Under the pieces are notes generated by a model. The model was not told the origin of the DNA. It ran no database searches and saw only the letters and a list, made by a program, of their open reading frames with translations. The translations under genes were made by a program, and so were the position numbers. Shown piece by piece: positions 51,936 through 59,891 of a stretch of 64,000 bases of DNA. Within the stretch, counting starts at the first letter, position 1. Every line of letters begins with the position of its first letter. The DNA comes from Streptomyces sp. NBC_01463 (GTDB taxonomy: Bacteria; Actinomycetota; Actinomycetes; Streptomycetales; Streptomycetaceae), in contig CP109468.1 in NCBI GenBank assembly GCA_036227345.1, positions 5,518,001 to 5,582,000 of the forward strand, in the 5' to 3' direction.

Positions 51936-51955
51936 GCGCACCCGGTCCGGCGGGT

Positions 51956-52504
51956 TCAGCGGCCCGCCGCCCGGCGCTCGTGGCGGTGGCCGGCCAGCGG
52001 CCACGGCGGGTGCGCGGGCAGCACCTCCGCGAAGGCGTATCCGGCCTTCTCGGCCACCCGGCACGACGCCTCGTTGTCCTCCTGGTGCAGCAGGTCGAGC
52101 CGGACCAGCCCGTCCCCTGCCGGTGAGGTGAACGCCCAGCCGGTGAGCGCTTCCAGGGCCCGCGGGGCGATGCCGCGGCCGCGGGCGGGCGCCGCCGTCC
52201 AGTAGCCGACCTCGGCCGCGTCCGAGCCGGGCGAGGGGCGCACCAGGACGACGTTCCCGACCGGCCCGTCCCCGAGCGCCGTGTCCACGACGGCGAAGCT
52301 GTGGCGCAGCCCGGACGCCCGGCCCTCGTCCTGGGCCCGCAGCCAGTCCGCCGCCGCCTCCTCGTCCGCCACCGGGGCGCGGGATCCGGCCTGGATCGCC
52401 GGGTCGCGGTAGGCGTCCAGGAGGACCCCGAGGTCGCCCGGCAGCCAGGGGCGGAGCACCAGGGAGCCGTCCAGGATGCGGTCGGTGCGCAGGTCGTCGT
52501 TCAT
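51956..52504 (-). CDS. GNAT acetyltransferase
   Basis: 182 residues from ATG 52504. LVLRPWLPGDLGVLLDAY, AARGRGIAPRALEALTGWAF and DNEASCRVAEKAGYAF are the GNAT elements for beta-1, the acetyl-CoA loop and the final helix. No substrate can be assigned. It is convergent with the RimJ-like gene at 51351 and divergent from the CGNR gene at 52616. Confidence 0.87.
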   Translation of the reverse strand: MNDDLRTDRILDGSLVLRPWLPGDLGVLLDAYRDPAIQAGSRAPVADEEAAADWLRAQDEGRASGLRHSFAVVDTALGDGPVGNVVLVRPSPGSDAAEVGYWTAAPARGRGIAPRALEALTGWAFTSPAGDGLVRLDLLHQEDNEASCRVAEKAGYAFAEVLPAHPPWPLAGHRHERRAAGR

Positions 52505-52615
52505 CCGGTCATCGTACGAGGGGAGTTGCCGCGGCCCGGGGTGGTGGCAGGGGTTACGGGCGGGGGCCGCGAGGGGCACTCTGGTGGGGACGTCTACCGG
52601 ACCCGAGGCGGTGGC

Positions 52616-53245
52616 ATGCGCATGGCGACGCGCAGGGGCTCGTGCGACTGGCGGTTCGACTCCGGGCGGCTCTGCCTGGACCTGGTCGCGACGGGGACCG
52701 GGAGCCCGGGCACCGCCGATCCGCTGGACCGGCCCGAACGGCTCGCCGACTGGCTGACGGCCGCCGGAGCCGTCCCGCGGGGCACCCTGCTCCAGGGCGT
52801 GGACGACCACTGGCTCGTGCGCTTCCGGCAGTTGCGGACCGCCCTGGACCGGCTGCTGACCGCACAGCTCGGCGGGCGCGGCGCCGACGGCGCCCTGGAG
52901 CGCGTCAACGCGCTCGCCGCCGGCTCCCCGCCGGTCCTGTGCGCCGTGCGCGCCGGTGACGGCGCGCTGGTGCGCGGCCTGAGCACCGAACCCGACTGCG
53001 CGGCCCTGCTGGCCGCCGTGGCGCGCGACGCCGTCGAGCTCCTCACCGACCCGGTCGCGCTGGACGGGCTGCGCCGCTGCGAGGGCGACCACTGCCGGCG
53101 CGTCTACCTGGACACCTCGCGCGGCCGGCGCCGCCGCTGGTGCTCCAGCGAGGTCTGCGGCAACCGCGAACGGGTCGCCCGGCACCGGCGCCGCAACGCG
53201 GACCCGGCAGGCGCCCTCCGGGACCGGGCGGCACCGGAGCCGTAA
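52616..53245 (+). CDS. CGNR zinc-finger (ABATE domain) regulator
   Basis: 209 residues from ATG 52616, with GAGG 7 nt upstream. Residues 10-150 form an ABATE-type domain (FDSGRLCLDLVAT near the start). The C-terminal CGNR zinc finger reads C-x4-C then W-C-S-x3-CGNR with flanking basic residues, a DNA-binding element of Streptomyces regulators often tied to stress responses. Target unknown; it is divergent from the GNAT gene at 51956 and 88 nt before the sigma factor gene. Confidence 0.9.
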   Translation: MRMATRRGSCDWRFDSGRLCLDLVATGTGSPGTADPLDRPERLADWLTAAGAVPRGTLLQGVDDHWLVRFRQLRTALDRLLTAQLGGRGADGALERVNALAAGSPPVLCAVRAGDGALVRGLSTEPDCAALLAAVARDAVELLTDPVALDGLRRCEGDHCRRVYLDTSRGRRRRWCSSEVCGNRERVARHRRRNADPAGALRDRAAPEP

Positions 53246-53333
53246 AGAATCTTGGACGCGGATTGAATGGATCGCCGCGCCGCCCCGTATCGATGGCCAA
53301 GGAGCTCAACAGGGTCTCGACCGGGAGGTTCGG

Positions 53334-53921
53334 GTGCGCAAGGATGCGGCCGTGGCCGATGACCGTCCGCACCGGGCCCGGCATCGCAGTGGGCCGCCCC
53401 CGTCACCCTCCGCCGTCCCTGACGAGGAGCTGATGCGGGCGCTCTACCGCGAACACGCCGGACCCCTGCTCGCGTACGTGCTCCGCCTCGTCGCCGGTGA
53501 CCGGCAGCGGGCCGAGGACGTGGTGCAGGAGACGCTCATCCGTGCCTGGAAGAACGCCGGTTCGCTCAACAGGGCCACCGGTTCCGTCCGGCCCTGGCTG
53601 GTGACGGTCGCCCGGCGCATCGTCATCGATGGCCACCGCAGTCGGCAGGCCCGGCCGCACGAGGTCGACCCGTCACCGCTGGAGGTCATTCCCGCGGAGG
53701 ACGAGATTGACAAGGCGCTGTGGCTGATGACGCTCTCGGACGCGCTCGACGATTTGACCCCCGCCCACCGGGAAGCATTGGTCGAGACCTACTTCAAGGG
53801 CCGTACGGTCAACGAGGCGGCCGAGGTCCTCGGCATCCCCAGTGGCACGGTGCGGTCCCGGGTCTTCTACGCACTGAGGTCGATGAAGCTCGCACTGGAG
53901 GAGAGGGGGATCACGGCATGA
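53334..53921 (+). CDS. ECF RNA polymerase sigma factor
   Basis: 195 residues from GTG 53334, with GGGAGG 5 nt upstream. Region 2 (EELMRALYREHAGPLLAYV; DVVQETLIRAWKN) and region 4 (LTPAHREALVETYFKGRTVN then VLGIPSGTVRSRV) are intact with the ~30-residue linker of group 4 factors. It belongs near the SigL/SigK type by its LLAYVLRLV and QETL motifs. The ATG of the zinc-finger anti-sigma gene overlaps its stop (53918-53921), so the two are co-translated. Confidence 0.94.
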   Translation: MRKDAAVADDRPHRARHRSGPPPSPSAVPDEELMRALYREHAGPLLAYVLRLVAGDRQRAEDVVQETLIRAWKNAGSLNRATGSVRPWLVTVARRIVIDGHRSRQARPHEVDPSPLEVIPAEDEIDKALWLMTLSDALDDLTPAHREALVETYFKGRTVNEAAEVLGIPSGTVRSRVFYALRSMKLALEERGITA

Positions 53922-54772
53922 GCGACCACGACTGGGAGCCCTTCGGGCCCCGCCCGGCCGGTCCCTCCGGCCCCGCCGGGCCCTTCGTCCCGGGCCCGGC
54001 CGCCGGACCCGTCGACGAGGCGGGACACGACGCGGCGGGCGCGTACGTCCTCGGCATCCTGGACCCCGCCGAGGCCGCCGCCTTCGAGGAGCACCTGGCC
54101 GGCTGCGCCCGCTGCGCCGCCCATCTCGACGAGTTCGCCGGTCTTGAGCCGATGCTCGCGATGCTCGCCGAGGCCCCGGCCGCCGTGCCGGGCGCCCGGC
54201 CGGTCCCGCACGTCCCGGCGCCGCCCGCGCCCCGGGTGCTCGACACCCTGGTCGACGAGGTCGCCGCCAAACGCGCCCGGCGCACCCGGCGCGGGAGATA
54301 CCTGGTGGCGGCGGCAGCGGCGCTGATCATCGGGGGCCCGGTGATCGCGGTGACGGCGACCGACAGCGGCAGCGGCACCGTCGAGGCGGCCGACCCGCAC
54401 CCCACCAGCCCCGCCGAGGACGCCTTCTTCCACCACATGAAGGAGAAGGTGGAGGCGACCGACCCCGTGACCGCGGTCGACGCCACGGTCGGCATGGAGC
54501 CGAAGGCCTGGGGCACGCACACCGTGCTGGAGCTGAAGAACGTGAAGGGCCCGCAGAAGTGCCGGCTGGTCGCCGTCTCCAAGACCGGCGAGGAGGAGGT
54601 CGTCACCTCCTGGTCCGTGCCGAAGTGGGGCTACGGCATCACGGACTCCACGCATCCGGCCGCCAGATATCCGCTCTACGTCCACGGCGGGGCGGCCATG
54701 GAGCGGGCCGACATCGACCACTTCGAGGTCCGTACGTTCGACGGCGAACGGCTGGTGAGCGTCGACGCCTGA
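53918..54772 (+). CDS. membrane zinc-finger anti-sigma factor
   Basis: 284 residues from ATG 53918. A Pro/Gly-rich start is followed by the anti-sigma zinc finger EEHLAGCARCAAHL (H-x3-C-x2-C) near residue 55, one transmembrane helix near residue 130-150 (YLVAAAAALIIGGPVIAV), and an extracellular domain of about 130 residues with a single Cys. The layout matches RslA/RskA-type regulators that hold an ECF sigma at the membrane until an envelope signal leads to their cleavage. Partner: the sigma encoded immediately upstream. Confidence 0.92.
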   Translation: MSDHDWEPFGPRPAGPSGPAGPFVPGPAAGPVDEAGHDAAGAYVLGILDPAEAAAFEEHLAGCARCAAHLDEFAGLEPMLAMLAEAPAAVPGARPVPHVPAPPAPRVLDTLVDEVAAKRARRTRRGRYLVAAAAALIIGGPVIAVTATDSGSGTVEAADPHPTSPAEDAFFHHMKEKVEATDPVTAVDATVGMEPKAWGTHTVLELKNVKGPQKCRLVAVSKTGEEEVVTSWSVPKWGYGITDSTHPAARYPLYVHGGAAMERADIDHFEVRTFDGERLVSVDA

Positions 54773-54853
54773 GCTGCTGGGCGGCCCCCGGCGGGTCCCC
54801 GAAACGCAATCGATATCCCGGCGCGCGAGATCGATGCCTGCGGCAGGTGCGCG

Positions 54854-54910
54854 AAGGCCCCCCTTCGCATAGGGTTGACGGCTGCCCAATGCACGTCAGA
54901 AGGGGGCCTC
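54854..54910. promoter_or_regulatory. promoter of HelD-like gene flanked by inverted repeat
   Basis: TAGGGT at 54870-54875 is a plausible -10 with transcription near 54882. AGGCCCCCCTTC upstream and GAAGGGGGCCTC near 54899-54910 form an inverted repeat that brackets it; the right arm also contains the ribosome site. It could be an operator. The rifamycin-associated element known before some helR genes is not evident. Confidence 0.35.
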
Positions 54911-54911
54911 G

Positions 54912-57290
54912 GTGGCCGCGCAGGATGCCGCTGTCGATTCGTTGCGGGACCGGGAAATCGGTGTCGAGCAGGAACATCTCGACCGTGTTTACCACCGCCT
55001 CGAGGAGAAGATCCACGAGGCGGAATTTCTCATGAATGACGCCGTCAAGCGCGGCCAGGTGGGTACACCGGGAGCGCTCGCCGAACGGGACGCCCAGGTG
55101 TTCCGCGCCGGAATCCACCTCAACCGGCTGAACAGCGAGTTCGAGGACTTCCTCTTCGGGAGGATCGACCTGCTGCTCGGCAAGGACGGTGAACGCGGCC
55201 CGGACGGCGCGTTCACCTCCGTCGAACCCGCCGACGACGTCGTACGGGAGGACGGCACCGCCGATATCGCCGAGACGCTGCACATCGGCCGGATCGGGGT
55301 CCTCGACTCCGACTACGCGCCGCTGGTCATCGACTGGCGGGCCCCGGCGGCCGCCCCGTTCTACCGTTCGACGCCCAAGGAACCGGGCCGGGTGGTACGC
55401 CGCCGGGTCATCCGCTCCAAGGGCCGCCGGGTCCTCGGGGTCGAGGACGACCTGATGCGGCCCGAGCTGACCGCGTTCCTGGAGGGCGACAAGCTCCCCG
55501 TGATCGGCGACGGCGCACTGATGGCCGCACTCGGCCAGGCCCGCAGCCACACCATGCGGGACATCGTCTCCTCCATCCAGGCCGAGCAGGACCTGGTGAT
55601 CCGGGCGCCCGCCGCCTCGGTCACCGAGGTCTCCGGCGGTCCCGGCACCGGCAAGACCGCGGTCGCGCTGCACCGGGCCGCCTACCTGCTCTACCAGGAC
55701 CGGCGGCGGTACGCGGGCGGCATCCTCGTCGTCTCGCCGACGCCGCTGCTGGTCGCGTACACCGAAGGGGTGCTGCCCTCGCTCGGCGAGGAGGGCCAGG
55801 TCGCGATCCGCGCCGTCGGCTCGCTGTCCGACGAGGCGGCGGGCACCGAGGGCGCCACCACCTACGACGAACCGGCCGTGGCGCGCATCAAGGGCTCCTC
55901 CCGGATGCTCCACGTGCTGCGCAAGGCGGCCCGCGGGGCGCTGGAGCAGCCCGCGGCCCGCCCGGCGGCCCAGGAGGGCCAGCTGGCCTTCGGGGAGGCC
56001 GAGGAGGCGCCCCAGGAGGCGGCCACGCCCACCCGGCTCAGGGTGGTGGCCTTCGGCGCCCGCGTGGAACTCCACGAGGACGAGCTCCGGCGCATCCGCA
56101 ACAACGTCCTGTCCGGCACCGCGCCGGTCAACCTGCTGCGCCCGCGCGCCCGCAAGCTGCTGCTCGACGCGCTGTGGAACCGGTCGTCGGGCCGCGGCCG
56201 CTACACCGACCAGGAGCTCGCGGCCGAACTGCGCTCGTCGTTCGACGAGGACGTCTCCACGGAGACGCCGTTCATCGAGTTCCTGAACGCCTGGTGGCCC
56301 GAGCTCACCCCGCGCGGGGTGCTCGCGGCGATGGCCGACGAGAAGCGGCTCGCCCGGTGGGCGCGCCGGACCCTCAACCAGGGCGAGGTGCGCCGGCTCG
56401 CGCGCTCCCTGAAGCGGCTGGACGCGGAGGGCCGCGGCCCGCTGTCCGTCCACGACGTGGCGATCCTCGACGAGCTGCAGACGCTGCTCGGCACCCCGCA
56501 CCGGCCCAAGCGCAAGCGCGAGTTCGATCCGCTGGACCAGCTCACGGGTCTTGAGGAGCTGATGCCGCAGCGCGAGGAGACCCAGTGGGAGCGGGCCGAG
56601 CGGCTCGCGGCGGAGCGCACGGAGTACGCGCACGTCATCGTCGACGAGGCGCAGGACCTCACGCCGATGCAGTGGCGGATGGTCGGCCGCCGCGGCCGGC
56701 ACGCCACCTGGACGATCGTCGGCGACCCGGCGCAGTCCTCCTGGTCCGATCCGGACGAGGCGTCGGCGGCGCGTGACGAGGCGCTGGGCAGCCGTCCGCG
56801 CCGGAACTTCACGCTGACCGTCAACTACCGCAACCCGGCGGAGATCGCCGAGCTGGCGGCCAAGGTCCTGGCGCTCGCGATGCCGGGCATGGAGTCCCCG
56901 GCCGCGGTCCGCTCCACGGGCGTGAAGCCGCGCTTCGAGACCGTGCGGGACGGCGATCTGGCCGGGACGGTGCGCGAGGAGGCGCGGCGGCTGCTCGGCG
57001 AGGTGGACGGCACGGTGGGTGTCGTCGTCGCGATGAACCGGCGGGCGCAGGCCCGTGGCTGGCTCGCGGAGCTCGGCGAGCGCGTGGTGGCGCTGGGCAG
57101 CCTGGAGGCGAAGGGTCTGGAGTACGACGCCACGGTGGTCGTCTCGCCCGCGGAGATCGCGGACGAGTCCCCGGCGGGGCTGCGGGTGCTGTACGTGGCG
57201 CTGACGCGCGCGACGCAGCAGCTGACGGTCGTCTCCGGGGAGCGGGACCTGCCCGACGAGGACGGGGTGCCGGACCTGCTCAGGGACTGA
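54912..57290 (+). CDS. HelD-type superfamily 1 helicase, RNA polymerase-associated
   Basis: 792 residues from GTG 54912 with GAAGGGGG upstream. The N-terminal ~90 residues are a coiled-coil arm (EQEHLDRVYHRLEEKIHEAEFL) as in HelD proteins. Walker A GGPGTGKTAVA near residue 242, VIVDEAQDLTPMQW near 578, and late helicase motifs (LEAKGLEYDATVVV; YVALTRATQQL) are present. Characterised HelD proteins bind RNA polymerase and release it from DNA, and some (HelR) protect it from rifamycins. The size and coiled-coil start favour HelD over UvrD. It is followed by an sRNA-like region. Confidence 0.9.
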   Translation: MAAQDAAVDSLRDREIGVEQEHLDRVYHRLEEKIHEAEFLMNDAVKRGQVGTPGALAERDAQVFRAGIHLNRLNSEFEDFLFGRIDLLLGKDGERGPDGAFTSVEPADDVVREDGTADIAETLHIGRIGVLDSDYAPLVIDWRAPAAAPFYRSTPKEPGRVVRRRVIRSKGRRVLGVEDDLMRPELTAFLEGDKLPVIGDGALMAALGQARSHTMRDIVSSIQAEQDLVIRAPAASVTEVSGGPGTGKTAVALHRAAYLLYQDRRRYAGGILVVSPTPLLVAYTEGVLPSLGEEGQVAIRAVGSLSDEAAGTEGATTYDEPAVARIKGSSRMLHVLRKAARGALEQPAARPAAQEGQLAFGEAEEAPQEAATPTRLRVVAFGARVELHEDELRRIRNNVLSGTAPVNLLRPRARKLLLDALWNRSSGRGRYTDQELAAELRSSFDEDVSTETPFIEFLNAWWPELTPRGVLAAMADEKRLARWARRTLNQGEVRRLARSLKRLDAEGRGPLSVHDVAILDELQTLLGTPHRPKRKREFDPLDQLTGLEELMPQREETQWERAERLAAERTEYAHVIVDEAQDLTPMQWRMVGRRGRHATWTIVGDPAQSSWSDPDEASAARDEALGSRPRRNFTLTVNYRNPAEIAELAAKVLALAMPGMESPAAVRSTGVKPRFETVRDGDLAGTVREEARRLLGEVDGTVGVVVAMNRRAQARGWLAELGERVVALGSLEAKGLEYDATVVVSPAEIADESPAGLRVLYVALTRATQQLTVVSGERDLPDEDGVPDLLRD

Positions 57291-57336
57291 CCGGGGGGCC
57301 GGGTGCGGGAGCCTTTTTTCGGTCAACCTGCGCCAC
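57286..57336 (+). terminator. possible terminator after HelD-like gene
   Basis: TGACCGGGGGGC can pair with GCCTTTTTTCGGTCA through six Watson-Crick pairs and then several G-U pairs. The 5' arm overlaps the stop codon region. An unusual stem, so low confidence. Confidence 0.35.
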
Positions 57337-57374
57337 GGGAATCACTTCTCCGGGGTGTTTGTTAGCCTGGAGTC

Positions 57375-57517
57375 GACACCGGCTCGATCCAAGCCCCCGG
57401 GCCCAACCTTCGTCGCTTCGAGCGACCACTTGCCGCGAGGCGAGCATGGCGGGCCGGTGTCGTACAACTGCAGAAGACAGACCCGCGTCACCTTCCGGTG
57501 GCGCGGGTCTGTTTTCG
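57375..57517 (+). ncRNA. candidate small RNA of about 140 nt
   Basis: TAGCCT at 57363-57368 is a -10 box giving a start near 57375. CGACACCGGC (57374-57383) pairs exactly with GCCGGTGTCG (57453-57462), enclosing a perfect hairpin GTCGCTTCGAGCGAC (57412-57426). It ends in a strong terminator, ACAGACCCGCG(T)CACC (57477-57492) with its complement (57497-57512, one mismatch) and TTTTCGTTT. There is no credible ORF. From memory, an sRNA named scr2952 was reported near the corresponding S. coelicolor helicase gene; I could not verify identity. Confidence 0.65.
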
Positions 57518-57560
57518 TTTGCGGGGCCGGTGGGGGTTCCGCTGGAAGCCTCATATCTCG

Positions 57561-57587
57561 TATGGTGGAAAACACTTTCCGAAGTGT
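57561..57587 (+). promoter_or_regulatory. malic enzyme promoter with overlapping palindrome
   Basis: TATGGT at 57561-57566 resembles a -10 box. The palindrome ACACTT-TCCG-AAGTGT (57572-57587) sits over the predicted start site near 57573, a natural place for a repressor. The leader would be about 130 nt. Confidence 0.45.
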
Positions 57588-57706
57588 GGCAGTCATTACC
57601 GGCTACTCGTCGGTAGGTGCGAATATCGGAAGGCGTGTCCGGAGAGAGGTGGTTTCCGCTCCGGTCACGCATAGCAATGAAGCTAAGGAAAGCGAAGGAC
57701 TCGGCC

Positions 57707-59140
57707 ATGGCAACGGCGCCCAGCGTCTCGTACTCGATGACGGTCAGGCTGGAGGTGCCCGCGAGCGGCACAGCGGTCTCCCAGCTCACCACGGCCGTGG
57801 AGTCCTCCGGTGGCTCGGTCACCGGCCTCGACGTGACCGCTTCCGGCCACGAGAAGCTGCGGATCGACGTCACGATCGCCGCCTCCTCCACCTCGCACGC
57901 CGACGAGATCGTCGAAGGTCTGCGCGACATCGAGGGCGTCGTCCTCGGCAAGGTCTCCGACCGTACGTTCCTGATGCACCTCGGCGGCAAGATCGAGATG
58001 GCGTCCAAGCACCCCATCCGCAACCGTGACGACCTCTCGATGATCTACACCCCGGGCGTGGCCCGGGTCTGCATGGCGATCGCCGAGAACCCCGAGGACG
58101 CCCGGCGCCTCACCATCAAGCGCAACTCCGTCGCAGTCGTGACGGACGGCTCCGCGGTGCTCGGCCTCGGCAACATCGGCCCGATGGCCGCCCTCCCGGT
58201 GATGGAGGGCAAGGCGGCCCTCTTCAAGCGCTTCGCGGGCATCGACGCCTGGCCGATCTGCCTGGACACCCAGGACACCGACGCCATCGTCGAGATCGTC
58301 AAGGCGATCGCCCCCGGCTTCGCGGGCATCAACCTGGAGGACATCTCGGCGCCGCGCTGCTTCGAGATCGAGGCCCGGCTGCGCGAGGCCCTGGACATCC
58401 CCGTCTTCCACGACGACCAGCACGGCACCGCCATCGTCGTCCTGGCCGCGCTGACCAACGCCCTGCGCGTGGTGGGCAAGGGCATCGGGGACGTACGGGT
58501 CGTCATGTCCGGCGCCGGAGCGGCCGGTACGGCCATCCTGAAGCTGCTCATCGCCGCGGGCGTCAAGCACACCGTCGTCGCCGACATCCACGGTGTGGTG
58601 CACGCCGGCCGCGAGGACCTGGTCTCCGCCGCCGCCGGCTCGCCGCTGCGCTGGATCGCCGACAACACCAACCCGGAGTCCGTCACCGGCACCCTCAAGG
58701 AGGCCGTCGTGGGCGCCGACGTCTTCATCGGTGTCTCGGCCCCGAACGTGCTGGACGGCGACGATGTCGCGGCCATGGCGGACGGTGCGATCGTGTTCGC
58801 GCTTGCGAACCCGGACCCCGAGGTCGACCCCGCGATCGCCCGCCGGACGGCCGCGGTCGTGGCCACCGGTCGTTCGGACTTCCCCAACCAGATCAACAAC
58901 GTCCTGGTCTTCCCCGGAGTCTTCCGCGGCCTCCTGGACGCCCAGTCCCGCACCGTCAACACGGAGATGATGCTCGCCGCCGCGGGCGCCCTCGCCGATG
59001 TCGTCGCCGAGGACGAGGTGAACGCGAACTACATCATCCCGTCGGTCTTCAACGACAAGGTCGCCGGAGCGGTCGCGGGAGCCGTCCGGGACGCCGCCAA
59101 GGCGGCCGGCGCGGCTGTGACGGGCCCCACGTCCGTCTGA
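57707..59140 (+). CDS. NAD(P)-dependent malic enzyme with N-terminal ACT-like domain
   Basis: 477 residues from ATG 57707, with GAAGGA 8 nt upstream; the longer frame from 57617 lacks a ribosome site. Residues ~10-85 form an ACT-type ligand-binding domain (SMTVRLEVPAS; RIDVTIAASSTSHADEIVEG). The malic enzyme core follows: YTPGVARVC, KRNSVAVVTDGSAVLGLG, metal site INLEDISAPRCFEIE and FHDDQHGTAIV, Rossmann MSGAGAAGTA. It decarboxylates malate to pyruvate with NAD or NADP; the ACT domain suggests allosteric control. It is monocistronic, with an operator-like palindrome upstream. Confidence 0.95.
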   Translation: MATAPSVSYSMTVRLEVPASGTAVSQLTTAVESSGGSVTGLDVTASGHEKLRIDVTIAASSTSHADEIVEGLRDIEGVVLGKVSDRTFLMHLGGKIEMASKHPIRNRDDLSMIYTPGVARVCMAIAENPEDARRLTIKRNSVAVVTDGSAVLGLGNIGPMAALPVMEGKAALFKRFAGIDAWPICLDTQDTDAIVEIVKAIAPGFAGINLEDISAPRCFEIEARLREALDIPVFHDDQHGTAIVVLAALTNALRVVGKGIGDVRVVMSGAGAAGTAILKLLIAAGVKHTVVADIHGVVHAGREDLVSAAAGSPLRWIADNTNPESVTGTLKEAVVGADVFIGVSAPNVLDGDDVAAMADGAIVFALANPDPEVDPAIARRTAAVVATGRSDFPNQINNVLVFPGVFRGLLDAQSRTVNTEMMLAAAGALADVVAEDEVNANYIIPSVFNDKVAGAVAGAVRDAAKAAGAAVTGPTSV

Positions 59141-59482
59141 TGTCCGGCGCGTCGCGGCTCGCGGCGCCCCAAACGCCCCTTTAGGGTGGGCGGGCGACGC
59201 GTCCCACAGAGCCCCGCATCAGGTGCGGACCGCTTTTGGGGAGTCGACGGAACGTCACCACGACGAGGCAGTGGTGCTTTTCGTGTGACTCCGGAGGGTG
59301 CCGGATTGGCTTTCCCGCCGCAGGTGGGGGCAGGATGCTTTCCCAAGGACTTCGTCCGGGGGAGACCCCACGGGGCGCGAAGGTCTCAAAAACGGACCCG
59401 GGTCCGGGCACTGTCCGAGGGCCCTGGCAGCATCGGCTTCGATCTCACGCCTCACAGGCAAGAAGAACACGGGAGTAACAAC
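59141..59482 (+). promoter_or_regulatory. hup promoter and long leader
   Basis: TAGGGT at 59182-59187 is a good -10 box, predicting a ~290-nt 5' leader before hup, unusual for so short a gene. Inside, CACCAC (59256-59261) and GTGGTG (59271-59276) followed by CTTTT look like a small intrinsic terminator, so the leader may be attenuated or give a ~90-nt sRNA. Further GC hairpins lie near 59355-59375. No ORF here is convincing. Confidence 0.45.
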
Positions 59483-59764
59483 ATGAACCGCAGTGAGCTG
59501 GTGGCCGCCCTGGCCGACCGCGCCGAGGTGACTCGCAAGGACGCCGACGCCGTGCTGGCCGCGCTCGCCGAGACCGTCGGTGAGATCGTCGCCAAGGGCG
59601 ACGAGAAGGTCACCATCCCCGGTTTCCTGACCTTCGAGCGCACCCACCGTGCCGCTCGCACCGCTCGTAACCCGCAGACCGGCGACCCGATCAACATCCC
59701 GGCCGGCTACAGCGTGAAGGTCTCCGCGGGCTCGAAGCTCAAGGAAGCCGCCAAGGGCAAGTAA
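59483..59764 (+). CDS. hup: nucleoid-associated protein HU
   Basis: 93 residues from ATG 59483 with GGGAG 7 nt upstream. MNRSELVAALADRAEVTRKD and the DNA-binding arm TARNPQTGDPINIPA are diagnostic of the HU/IHF fold. It lacks the Lys-rich C-terminal tail of the second Streptomyces HU (HupS) and so corresponds to the short, vegetative type (HupA). It bends and compacts DNA as a dimer. It has a long leader, and a perfect convergent terminator separates it from murA. Confidence 0.97.
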   Translation: MNRSELVAALADRAEVTRKDADAVLAALAETVGEIVAKGDEKVTIPGFLTFERTHRAARTARNPQTGDPINIPAGYSVKVSAGSKLKEAAKGK

Positions 59765-59779
59765 CACCCCTGAGTACGA

Positions 59780-59817
59780 CGAAGGGCGGTCACCCCGACC
59801 AGGGTGGCCGCCCTTCG
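59780..59817. terminator. bidirectional terminator between hup and murA
   Basis: CGAAGGGCGGTCACCC (59780-59795) and GGGTGGCCGCCCTTCG (59802-59817) pair with one mismatch and a 6-nt loop. Confidence 0.8.
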
Positions 59818-59891
59818 GCGTACGGGCCGCAGAGGGCCGCTCCACGCCCCGCAGGCGCGTTCCCGGGGGCCCGGCCCCCGGGAACCCGTCG

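Noticed and set aside
54780..54911. Rifamycin-associated element before the HelD-like gene
   Set aside because: I looked for the palindrome described upstream of helR-type genes and found only a different C/G-rich inverted repeat.
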